A stretch of DNA of 64,000 nt, taken from contig NZ_CP116871.1 of the NCBI RefSeq assembly GCF_031885415.1, positions 2,232,001 to 2,296,000 of the forward strand. Reading direction: 5' to 3'. The notes under the pieces were generated by a model. The model was not told the origin of the DNA, searched no databases, and worked only from the letters and a program-made list of their open reading frames with translations. Position 1 is the stretch's first letter. Each line of letters begins with the position of its first letter. This DNA is from Microbacterium forte. GTDB taxonomy: Bacteria; Actinomycetota; Actinomycetes; Actinomycetales; Microbacteriaceae. The position numbers were made by a program, and so were the translations under genes. Below are positions 16,477-24,309 of the stretch, piece after piece.

Positions 16477-18045
16477 ATGAAGCTTTCTTCCCCCCGACGC
16501 AGAGGCACCCGGGCAGCCGCGGTCACTGCCGGAATCGCATCGATCGCACTGCTGGCTTCGTGCTCCGTCGCCAACTCGGAGTCGGAAGGCGGCGGCGAGG
16601 GCGGCACGGGCGACACCCTCCGTGTCGTGCTCACGCAGGAGCCCCCGACCCTCGAGGCGTGCGACGCCAACCTCACCTCCACCGGCGTCGTCGTGCGCAG
16701 CACGGTCACCGAGCCGCTGGTCGAGCGCAACCCCTCGACGGGCGAGCTCGAACCGCTGCTGGCCACCGAGTGGGAGCAGACCGGCGACACGGAGTGGACG
16801 TTCACCGTCCGCGATGACGTCACCTTCCAGGACGGCACGCCGTTCGATGCCGAGGCAGCCGCCTACTCCATCGATCGCGCCGTGAACGGCGACCTCGGCT
16901 GCAACGTCGAGGGCTACATCTTCGGCGACGACGACCTCGAGGTCGAGGCGACCGACGCCACCACGCTCACGGTCACCACCCCGAGCCCCGACCCGATCCT
17001 CCCCCTGAAGCTGTCGTTCATCGAGATCGTCTCGCCCGAGACCTCGAACACGGAGTTCGTGCGCGAGCCGGTCGGCACCGGTCCCTACGCGATCGGCGAG
17101 TGGCAGGCCGGCACGAAGCTGACGCTCGAGCGCAACGACGACTACTGGGGCGACGCCCCGCAGTTCGCCGACGTCGAGTACCAGTGGCGCTCCGAGGGCA
17201 CCGTCCGTGCCGCGATGATCACCAGCGGCGAAGCCGACATCGCCCTCGGCCTCAGTGCCGAGGACGGCATCGGAGACCTGGGCGTGAGCTACCCGAACAA
17301 CGAGACGATCGCCCTGCGCTTCTCGGGCCAGACGGCTCCGCTCGACGACATCCGCATCCGTCAGGCGATCAACTACGCCATCGATCGCGAGGGCATCGTC
17401 TCGTCGCTCTACCCCGATGGCGACAAGGTGGCCGCGCAGCTGATCCCCGAGGGCATCGTCGGATTCAACGCCGACCTCGAGCCGTGGGAGTACGACCCCG
17501 AGAAGGCGAAGGCCCTGGTCGAGGAGGCTGCGGCCGACGGCGTCGCAGTCGACACGAAGATCCTCATGCCTGTGCGCACCGCGCAGTTCCCGAAGGTCAG
17601 CGAACTCGGCGAGGTGCTGCGCGAGCAGCTGGCGGCCGCAGGGCTGAACGTCGAGCTGCGCATGGTCGACACCACTCAGCACCTGCAGTACCAGCTGAGT
17701 CCGTTCGTCACGAACGAGGGTCCGATCTCGATGCTCATCCAGCACGGCAACCAGGCAGGTGACGCGCAGTTCACGGTCGAGCAGTACATGCTCACGGGCG
17801 GCGCACAGGCCGAGTTCGGCGACCCGGCCCTGGACGAGCTCATCACCACCGCGCGGACCCTCACCGGCGACGAGCGCCAGGCCGCATACGAAGAGGTGTT
17901 CGCCTACGAGCGCGAGAACGTGGTGGCCCTGGCCCCGATCGCGCACCAGACGGTCATGCTCGGTCTCGCCGACCGGGTGACCTACGAGCCCAACTCGTCG
18001 ACCGGCGACGAGCTGCGCATCAAGGAGGTCTCGCTCGCGGGCTGA
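16477..18045 (+). CDS. Peptide-family ABC importer, substrate-binding lipoprotein
   Basis: A 522-aa SBP_bac_5 (DppA/OppA-type) protein with a lipoprotein signal peptide ending LLASC. Typical motifs are EPPTLEACDAN near the start, LATEWEQTGDTEWTFTVRDDVTFQDGTPF, and LERNDDYWG. The ATG at 16477 has GGAGG 6 nt upstream. It is followed by two permeases in the same direction; the paired ATPase is at 24310. Its position inside a hexarate locus suggests a sugar-acid or uronide oligomer rather than peptides (inference from context). Confidence 0.93.
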   Translation: MKLSSPRRRGTRAAAVTAGIASIALLASCSVANSESEGGGEGGTGDTLRVVLTQEPPTLEACDANLTSTGVVVRSTVTEPLVERNPSTGELEPLLATEWEQTGDTEWTFTVRDDVTFQDGTPFDAEAAAYSIDRAVNGDLGCNVEGYIFGDDDLEVEATDATTLTVTTPSPDPILPLKLSFIEIVSPETSNTEFVREPVGTGPYAIGEWQAGTKLTLERNDDYWGDAPQFADVEYQWRSEGTVRAAMITSGEADIALGLSAEDGIGDLGVSYPNNETIALRFSGQTAPLDDIRIRQAINYAIDREGIVSSLYPDGDKVAAQLIPEGIVGFNADLEPWEYDPEKAKALVEEAAADGVAVDTKILMPVRTAQFPKVSELGEVLREQLAAAGLNVELRMVDTTQHLQYQLSPFVTNEGPISMLIQHGNQAGDAQFTVEQYMLTGGAQAEFGDPALDELITTARTLTGDERQAAYEEVFAYERENVVALAPIAHQTVMLGLADRVTYEPNSSTGDELRIKEVSLAG

Positions 18046-18080
18046 CCGCGAGCGAGAGTGAGAGTGAGAGGCGGGCGACC

Positions 18081-19070
18081 ATGTGGACCTACCTGAGAAA
18101 ACGAATCCTGCAGAGCGCGCTGCCGCTGATCGCAGTCGTCCTGGGTGTCTTCGTGCTCGCCCGCCTCACCGGCGATCCGTCGCAGCTGTACCTGCCGCTG
18201 AACGCGACCGATCAGATGCGCGAGGACTTCGCGGCCCGCAACGGCTTCGACCAGCCGCTGTGGAAGCAGATGGGCGACTACTTCCTCGGCGTCCTGCAGC
18301 TCGACTTCGGTCAGTCGCTGCGCACCGGTGAACCCGCAGCCGAGATGGCGCTGCGCGCCTTCCCCGCCACCCTGCAGCTCGCCGCGGTCACGATGGTCCT
18401 GGCGATCGTCATCGCCGTGGCGCTCGGCAGCTGGGCGTCGCTGAAGCCGAACGGCATCGCCGACCGCATCGTGAGCTTCTTCTCGATGACGGCGGCGAGC
18501 GTGCCCGACTTCTGGGTGGCCATCCTCGGCATCTGGATCTTCGCGATCACGCTGGGCTGGCTGCCGACCTCCGGCACCGACGGAGCGCTCGTCTGGATCC
18601 TCCCGGTCGCGACGCTCATGCTGCGTCCGGTCGGAGTGCTCGCCCAGGTCGTGCGCGGGTCGATGGTGACGGTGCTGGGTCAGCCCTACATCCAGGTCGC
18701 CCGCAGCCGCGGTGCAGGGCAGATGCACATCGTCTCGAAGCATGCGCTGCGCAACGCCGCAGCCCCCGCCCTCACCGTGGCAGGCGACCTGACCGTCGGC
18801 CTCATCAACGGCGCCGTGGTCGTCGAGTCGATCTTCGGCTGGCCCGGCATCGGCAAGCTCATGATCGACTCGATCCTGCAGCGCGACTTCGCGGTGCTGC
18901 AGGCCGCGGTGCTGATCACAGCACTGGCGATCTTCGCTTTGAACATCATCATCGACCTCGGTTATGCACTGCTCGACCCGCGAGTCAGGCCGACGTCCGG
19001 CTCTCGCGCCCGTCGTCGCGGCCCGGGGGCGCTCTCCGACACGAAGGCAGAGGTGCTGACGAATGTCTGA
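18081..19070 (+). CDS. Peptide-family ABC importer permease (DppB type)
   Basis: A 329-aa permease with six predicted membrane segments. It has the DppB-family N-terminal helix followed by a periplasmic loop (GDPSQLYLPLNATDQM) and the ATPase-contact EAA-like loop (YIQVARSRGAGQMHIVSKHA). The C-terminus (YALLDPRVRP) is characteristic. Its last 8 bases overlap the next permease, so the two subunits are translated together. The Arg-rich C-terminal tail is cytoplasmic. Confidence 0.93.
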   Translation: MWTYLRKRILQSALPLIAVVLGVFVLARLTGDPSQLYLPLNATDQMREDFAARNGFDQPLWKQMGDYFLGVLQLDFGQSLRTGEPAAEMALRAFPATLQLAAVTMVLAIVIAVALGSWASLKPNGIADRIVSFFSMTAASVPDFWVAILGIWIFAITLGWLPTSGTDGALVWILPVATLMLRPVGVLAQVVRGSMVTVLGQPYIQVARSRGAGQMHIVSKHALRNAAAPALTVAGDLTVGLINGAVVVESIFGWPGIGKLMIDSILQRDFAVLQAAVLITALAIFALNIIIDLGYALLDPRVRPTSGSRARRRGPGALSDTKAEVLTNV

Positions 19071-20031
19071 CAACAACGCATCGACAGTCACCGTCCTCAC
19101 TCAGAAGGCGCGCGGAGCACGGTCGTCCGGCCGCGCCAACCTCTGGCAGCTGCTGTGGAAGGACAAGGTCGCCGCATCCGCCGCCATCATCCTCGCGTTC
19201 ATCGTGCTCACCGCGATCGTCGGTCCCCCGCTGTTCGGCGAGATCGCGCAGCGGCAGGATCTCGGGGCGCGCAACATGCCGCCGTTCAGCTTCCAGCTCG
19301 GCTGGGAGTACGCACTCGGCAGTGACTCGCTGGGACGCAGCCTGCTCGCCCGCATCATCACCGCGGCAGGCACCACCCTGGGTGTCGCCGCCGCGGCCGT
19401 GGTCGTCTCCGCGATCGTCGGATCGATCTGGGGCATGTGGGCCGGATTCCACCGCGGATGGCGCGAGTCGGTGTCGATGCGCATCGCCGACGTCATCATG
19501 AGCTTCCCCTCGCTGCTGCTCGCCGTCGTTATCCTCTACGTCTTCAACCCGAGCGCGGCGAACATCGTGCTCGTGCTCGCGATCACACGCATCCCTCTCT
19601 ACCTGCGCACCGCGCGAGCGGATGCCGCCGAGCTGCGCTCCCGGATGTTCGTCGATGCCGCGACGAACTTCGGAGCCACGAACCGCGCCATCGTCTTCCG
19701 GCACATCGTCCCGAACGTGCTGCCGACTCTCGTCACGCTCGCCACGCTCGAGTTCTGCTACGTGATGCTGGCCGAGTCGTCGCTGAGCTTCCTCGGCATC
19801 GGCATCCAGCCGCCCGACGTCAGTTGGGGCCTCATGGTCTCGCAGGGGCGCCAGTACCTCGCCGAGGCGTGGTGGCAGTCGGTGCTCCCGGGTCTTGCGA
19901 TCGTGATCACCACGGTCTGCGCCAACGTGCTGGCCGCGTGGCTGCGTCTTGCGACGGACCCTGGCCAGCGCTGGCGCCTGCAGAGCAAGAAGCGTCGTCG
20001 TGTGATCGGCTCGATCGCCGCGCGCAGCTGA
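19063..20031 (+). CDS. Peptide-family ABC importer permease (DppC type)
   Basis: A 322-aa partner of the upstream permease. It has the N-terminal cytoplasmic stretch and first helix typical of OppC_N, the motif LGSDSLGRSLLARII, the EAA loop (VDAATNFGATNRAIVFRHIVPN), and ISFLGIG-like SLSFLGIGIQPPDVSWG. About six membrane segments. The gene overlaps the DppB-type gene and is followed after 7 bp by the TauE/SafE gene, so all four are probably one transcript. Confidence 0.93.
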   Translation: MSDNNASTVTVLTQKARGARSSGRANLWQLLWKDKVAASAAIILAFIVLTAIVGPPLFGEIAQRQDLGARNMPPFSFQLGWEYALGSDSLGRSLLARIITAAGTTLGVAAAAVVVSAIVGSIWGMWAGFHRGWRESVSMRIADVIMSFPSLLLAVVILYVFNPSAANIVLVLAITRIPLYLRTARADAAELRSRMFVDAATNFGATNRAIVFRHIVPNVLPTLVTLATLEFCYVMLAESSLSFLGIGIQPPDVSWGLMVSQGRQYLAEAWWQSVLPGLAIVITTVCANVLAAWLRLATDPGQRWRLQSKKRRRVIGSIAARS

Positions 20032-20038
20032 GCCCCTG

Positions 20039-20764
20039 GTGACGGTCCTCGAGTTCACGCTGCTGGGTGCGGTGATCCTCGCCGCCGCCTGCATGCAGGG
20101 CTCGATCGGATTCGGCATGGGCATGCTGGCTGCCCCATTCATCGCCCTCATAGACGCCACGCTGCTGCCGGTGCTCGTGATCATGCTGGCGATGGTCGTG
20201 ACGCTGATCGTGGTGGTGATGGATCGCGCAGCGCTCGACCTGCGAGGCGCCGGCTGGGCGCTGGCAGGCCGCGTGCCGGGAACCGTCGTCGGAGCGGGGC
20301 TCGTCGCCGTCATGTCGACGACCGCGCTGTCATGGGCGGTCGCCGGCGTCGTGCTGCTGGGCGTCGTCATGTCGCTGCGCGGCTGGCACCCGCGGGTGAC
20401 CAGGACGACCCAGGCGGTGGCGGGGGCGCTGTCGGGCCTCATGGGAACGACGACGTCTGTGGGCGGCACACCGATGGCGATCATCTGGCAGGGGTCAGAG
20501 GGGCCGCGGTTGCGCGGCACGATGTCGGCGTTCTTCCTCGTCGGGTCGTCGCTGTCGCTCGTGGCCCTGTTCCTGTGGGGCGCGGTCCCCGCGCATGCGC
20601 TCGCCACCGCCGCCTGGATGGCGCCGTTCGCCGTGGGCGGCGTGGTGCTGTCGCGGTTCGTGAACAGGTTCCTCAATCGGCGGCGCACGCGCGCGATCGC
20701 CCTCGGGGCGTCCGCTCTGGGCGCCGTGACGCTGATCGTCACCCGCCTGGTCGAGATGTTCTGA
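20039..20764 (+). CDS. TauE/SafE-family membrane permease
   Basis: A 241-aa membrane protein with about eight hydrophobic segments. The first contains the family-like GSIGFGMGMLAAPFIALI, and a repeated half carries GTTTSVGGTPMAII. Members of this family move sulfite, sulfonates or organic acid anions. The GTG at 20039 lies 7 bp after the preceding stop, so it is the last gene of the importer operon. Within a hexarate locus it may export or import an organic acid; substrate unknown. Confidence 0.85.
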   Translation: MTVLEFTLLGAVILAAACMQGSIGFGMGMLAAPFIALIDATLLPVLVIMLAMVVTLIVVVMDRAALDLRGAGWALAGRVPGTVVGAGLVAVMSTTALSWAVAGVVLLGVVMSLRGWHPRVTRTTQAVAGALSGLMGTTTSVGGTPMAIIWQGSEGPRLRGTMSAFFLVGSSLSLVALFLWGAVPAHALATAAWMAPFAVGGVVLSRFVNRFLNRRRTRAIALGASALGAVTLIVTRLVEMF

Positions 20765-20826
20765 CCGGATGCCGAGGCGCTCAGCGACCGTCGGTCCTCC
20801 TGCTCAGCGAGCCTCGGTCCTCCTGC

Positions 20827-21834
20827 TCAGCGCACCTGACGCTCGAGGGGAAGACCGGCGTCGAGCAGGTCGATGTTGCGGGCGATGTCGGCGGCGCGCG
20901 CGGTGAAGACCTCGCTGGCGTGACCCGAGTGGTGCGGGGTCAGCACCACCCGGTCGAGCGCGGCGAACCTCTGCACGACAGGAGGCGCCTCGGTGCCCTG
21001 CGGTGCATCCCACCACACGTCGATCGCCGCCCCTCCGATGCGCCCCTCGGCGAGGGCTGCGTACAGGGCGTCCTCGTCGATGAGCGCGCCACGGGCGACG
21101 TTGACGATCAGTGCGTCGGCGTGCAGCTGCACGAGCGCGTCGGCATCGATCATCCCGCGCGTGCTCTCGGTGAGGGGTGCGGTGACCACGACCACATCGC
21201 TCTCGCGCAGCATCGGATGCAGCTGCTCGTCGCCGTACACGCGGTCGAGCAGCTCGCTGCCGGGTCCGCCCGCGTCCGGATGCCGGCGCAGGGCGACCAC
21301 GCGCATTCCGAACGCCTTCGCGAGGTGGGCGACGGAGCGGCCGATCTCGCCATAGCCGATGAGCCCCAGGGTGCTGCCGGCGAGCGATCGGTTGTACGGC
21401 ACGCCCGCCGGAGGAGAACCCGGCACGGTGGCGATCGTGCGCCACTCTCCCCGGCGCATCTCGGCGTCGGCCTCGAGCGCTCGACGGCGCAGCATGAGCG
21501 CCGTCATGATCACGTGCTCGGCGATCGCGGGGCCGTGATGACCGGTGTTGCACAGCGGCACACCATCGGGCACGGCTTCGGCATCGATCCGGTCGACTCC
21601 GGCACCCGTCGCGTGCACGAGCCGCACGTGATCGGCACCGGCCATGTCGTCGGTCGTGAGCCGCGAGCAGATCACCACGTCGGCACCGTCGATCGCGGCG
21701 CGCGCGGAGCCAGGCACGCCAGGATCCGCGAACACCCACTCGTGCGGCCGCTCGGTGCGGCGCAGATCGTCGGCGAACGCCGACATGATCGCGTCGGTGA
21801 CCGCGATGCGCAACGGACGGCTCGCCGCGCTCAC
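20827..21834 (-). CDS. Second D-2-hydroxyacid dehydrogenase
   Basis: A 335-aa NAD(P)-dependent dehydrogenase, distinct from that at 15239. Motifs are LGLIGYGEIGRSVAHLAKAFG (cofactor), NVARGALIDEDALYAAL (Arg), DVWWDAPQG, where the usual D-V-F/W-E-x-E-P Glu position is altered, and TPHHSGHASE for the catalytic His. The GTG at 21834 overlaps the upstream dehydratase stop (GTGA); the very long frame upstream is a shadow of that gene. Probably acts on a product of the co-transcribed enolase-family enzyme. Confidence 0.88.
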   Translation of the reverse strand: MSAASRPLRIAVTDAIMSAFADDLRRTERPHEWVFADPGVPGSARAAIDGADVVICSRLTTDDMAGADHVRLVHATGAGVDRIDAEAVPDGVPLCNTGHHGPAIAEHVIMTALMLRRRALEADAEMRRGEWRTIATVPGSPPAGVPYNRSLAGSTLGLIGYGEIGRSVAHLAKAFGMRVVALRRHPDAGGPGSELLDRVYGDEQLHPMLRESDVVVVTAPLTESTRGMIDADALVQLHADALIVNVARGALIDEDALYAALAEGRIGGAAIDVWWDAPQGTEAPPVVQRFAALDRVVLTPHHSGHASEVFTARAADIARNIDLLDAGLPLERQVR

Positions 21835-23144
21835 CAGCGGGGACTTTCCAGCACGTATCCGGGGTCGACCCGCTGCATGTAGCCGGTGTCGTCGCGCTCG
21901 CGGATGCCGCCGTCGAGGTACTGCCGATGCAGCCGCGCCAGCGCCTCGGGGTCGAGGTCGACGCCGAGGCCCGGTGCGGTCGGCACCGCCAGCGACCCGT
22001 CGACGAAGCTCAGTGCGCCCGGCGCGATGACGTCCTCGTCCTCGCGCTTCCACGGCCAGTGCGTGTCGCATGCGTATCCGACGCCGGGAGTGGCCGCGGC
22101 CAGGTGGGTCATCGCGGCGAGGCTGATGCCGAGGTGCGAGTTCGAGTGCATCGAGAGCCCCCACCCGAGAGTCTCGGCGAACCCGGCGAGCAGGCGTGAA
22201 CGCTCGAGGCCACCCCAGAAGTGGTGGTCGGAGAGCACGATGTCGATCGCGCCGAGGCGCACCGCCTCGGGAATGTGCGAGAACGCCACCACGCACATGT
22301 TGGTCGCGAGCGGCAGATCCGTGTGGCGGCGCACCTCGGCCATGCCCGCAAGGCCCGGGGTGGGGTCTTCGAGGTACTCGAGCACGTCCTTCAGCGCGTC
22401 GGCGACCCGCAGCGAGGTCTGGACGGTCCAGGCGCCGTTCGGATCGATGCGCAGCGGGTGATCGGGAAACTCCTCGCGCAGCGCCAGGATCGCCGCGATC
22501 TCGTCGTCGGGCGCGAAGACCCCGGCCTTGAGCTTGAGCGCGGTGAAGCCGTAGGCGTCGACGATGCGCCGCGCCTGCGCGACGATCCCCTCGGGCGTGA
22601 GGGCTTCGCCCCACTCGTCGACGGACCCTCCCGGATGACCCGCCCACTTGTAGAAGAGGTAGCCGCTGAACGGCACGGCATCGCGCACGCGCCCGCCCAG
22701 CAGCTCGCTGGCCGGCACCCCGAGCAGCTTTCCGCGGATGTCGACGGTGGCGACATCGAACGGCGAGAGCACCCGGTCGCCCGTGCTGGTGCCCGTGACC
22801 ATGCCCGACATGCCATGCCCACCACGGATGCCGTCGCCGGCCACGCTGCGTTCGACCCGCGCGCGCAGATCATTGGTCGCGAACACGTCGCATCCCAGCA
22901 CCGCGTCGGCGGCGACCCTCAGCCGCTGCAGGTGCGCGCTGTCGCCATAGGTCTCGCCGAGCCCAACGACCCCCGACTCGGTGGTCACCTGAACGATGGC
23001 GCGCAGCGCCAGGGGCTCATGCACGCCGACGGTGTTGAGCAAGGGCGGGTCGTGGAAGGCCACGGGCGTGATGCGGACGGACCGCACCGCGTTCTCGGCC
23101 AGCCGCGTGGCAGCAGGGACAGACAGCAGGAGCTCTTCGGACAT
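21831..23144 (-). CDS. Second glucarate dehydratase-family enolase-superfamily enzyme
   Basis: A 437-aa paralogue of the gene at 11233. All active-site elements are present: KLK in TALKLKAGVF, metal ligands in IDPNGAW, LEDPTPG and ATNMCVVAF, Asp in LSDHHFWGG and His in SMHSNSHLG. The start is the ATG at 23144, with GGAGG 4 nt upstream; ATG at 23198 lacks one. It is coupled to the dehydrogenase downstream and divergent from LysR. The two paralogues probably act on different hexarates (for example galactarate and glucarate); which does which is not readable. Confidence 0.92.
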   Translation of the reverse strand: MSEELLLSVPAATRLAENAVRSVRITPVAFHDPPLLNTVGVHEPLALRAIVQVTTESGVVGLGETYGDSAHLQRLRVAADAVLGCDVFATNDLRARVERSVAGDGIRGGHGMSGMVTGTSTGDRVLSPFDVATVDIRGKLLGVPASELLGGRVRDAVPFSGYLFYKWAGHPGGSVDEWGEALTPEGIVAQARRIVDAYGFTALKLKAGVFAPDDEIAAILALREEFPDHPLRIDPNGAWTVQTSLRVADALKDVLEYLEDPTPGLAGMAEVRRHTDLPLATNMCVVAFSHIPEAVRLGAIDIVLSDHHFWGGLERSRLLAGFAETLGWGLSMHSNSHLGISLAAMTHLAAATPGVGYACDTHWPWKREDEDVIAPGALSFVDGSLAVPTAPGLGVDLDPEALARLHRQYLDGGIRERDDTGYMQRVDPGYVLESPRW

Positions 23145-23237
23145 CACGCCTCCGTTGGTGAGACTCCGGGGACTCCGCATCAGCGGATTCCGCGTCATCG
23201 AGTTTCTCCGACACTATGGTGGGGACAGATGCGCAGA

Positions 23238-23263
23238 CAAACCAAAAGTCGCACTGATTGATG
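23238..23263. promoter_or_regulatory. Proposed LysR box C, between the dehydratase and lysR
   Basis: This 26-mer begins CAAACCAAAA and ends TGATTGATG. GATGCGC lies just upstream, as at box A. It sits 15 bp before the lysR ATG and 94 bp before the divergent dehydratase start, the standard place for LysR autoregulation plus activation. Confidence 0.55.
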
Positions 23264-23277
23264 TCGGGAGTGGATCG

Positions 23278-24186
23278 ATGATCTCGCTGGTACAGCTCGA
23301 ATGCTTCATCGCCGTGGCCGAAGAACTGCACTTCGGGGCGGCGGCGACACGGCTGAAGATGACCCAGCCGCCACTCAGTCGTCAGATCCAGCAGCTGGAG
23401 CGCGAGCTCTCGACCAGGCTGTTCGACCGCACCAGTCGTCGCGTGGCGCTGACCCAGGCCGGGCGCGCGCTGCTTCCCAACGCGCGCCGCCTCCTCGACC
23501 TCGCGGCGAAGGCCGTCTCGGATGTGCGCTCCGTCGGCGAGGGCGCGGCCGGCACCGTCACTATCGCATACACGGCGATGGCGGGCCAGGCGGTCGTGCC
23601 CGATCTGCTGCGCCGCGCGTCAGCCGAACTGCCCGGCGTCACGCTGCTGCTGCGCGAGCTCGTCTCCCTCGACCAGGTGGAGGAGCTCGAGAAGGGCACG
23701 GTCGACATCGGCCTGATGCGGCCGCTGCTCGCCCGACCGCAGATCAGCAGTCGCGCGGTCTACCGCGAGCGCCTGTCGGTGGCTCTTCCGAGCGATTCGG
23801 CCCTCGCGCAGCGCGGCGAGCCGCTGAAGCTCATCGACCTCAAAGACGAGTCGCTGCTCATGTACTCGCCGAGCGGCGCACGGTACTTCCACGACCTGCT
23901 GCTGTCGATGTTCGTGGCGAGCGGGGTGCATCCGCACATCGTGCAGTACGCCGGGCAGGTGCCCGCGCTGCTCGCGATGGTGAGCGCCGGCATCGGGTTC
24001 ACGCTGGTGCCGGAGTCGGCCGAGCGGATCTCCCCCGACTCGGTGACGCTGCTGCCGATCAGCGACGCCGATCCGTCGTCGCGGGTGAACAGCGTCGAAC
24101 TCGACATCGCGTGGAACGCGGAGTCTCACAATCCGCTCGTCGAACGACTGCTGAGCCTGGTCGACGAGGTGGATGACTCCGCGTGA
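23278..24186 (+). CDS. LysR-family transcriptional regulator
   Basis: 302 aa. The N-terminal winged HTH (residues 1-60) reads LVQLECFIAVAEELHFGAAA then PPLSRQIQQLERELSTRLFD, and is followed by the linker helix and a periplasmic-binding-like effector domain (about 90-295). I used the ATG at 23278; an upstream in-frame extension crosses the divergent promoter and is not protein-like. It diverges from the second dehydratase. With three matching boxes in the locus, it is the likely activator of the whole hexarate regulon, probably with a sugar-acid effector. Confidence 0.92.
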   Translation: MISLVQLECFIAVAEELHFGAAATRLKMTQPPLSRQIQQLERELSTRLFDRTSRRVALTQAGRALLPNARRLLDLAAKAVSDVRSVGEGAAGTVTIAYTAMAGQAVVPDLLRRASAELPGVTLLLRELVSLDQVEELEKGTVDIGLMRPLLARPQISSRAVYRERLSVALPSDSALAQRGEPLKLIDLKDESLLMYSPSGARYFHDLLLSMFVASGVHPHIVQYAGQVPALLAMVSAGIGFTLVPESAERISPDSVTLLPISDADPSSRVNSVELDIAWNAESHNPLVERLLSLVDEVDDSA

Positions 24187-24309
24187 TCGATGCAGCGAGC
24201 GCATAGCCCAATGCCGATGTAGGGCTTGATCAGGATGAATCCGCACGCCTAGCGTGAACGGAAGATGATCAGTGCTGATGGCACGACCCGTGCTCGATGA
24301 GGAGGACGC

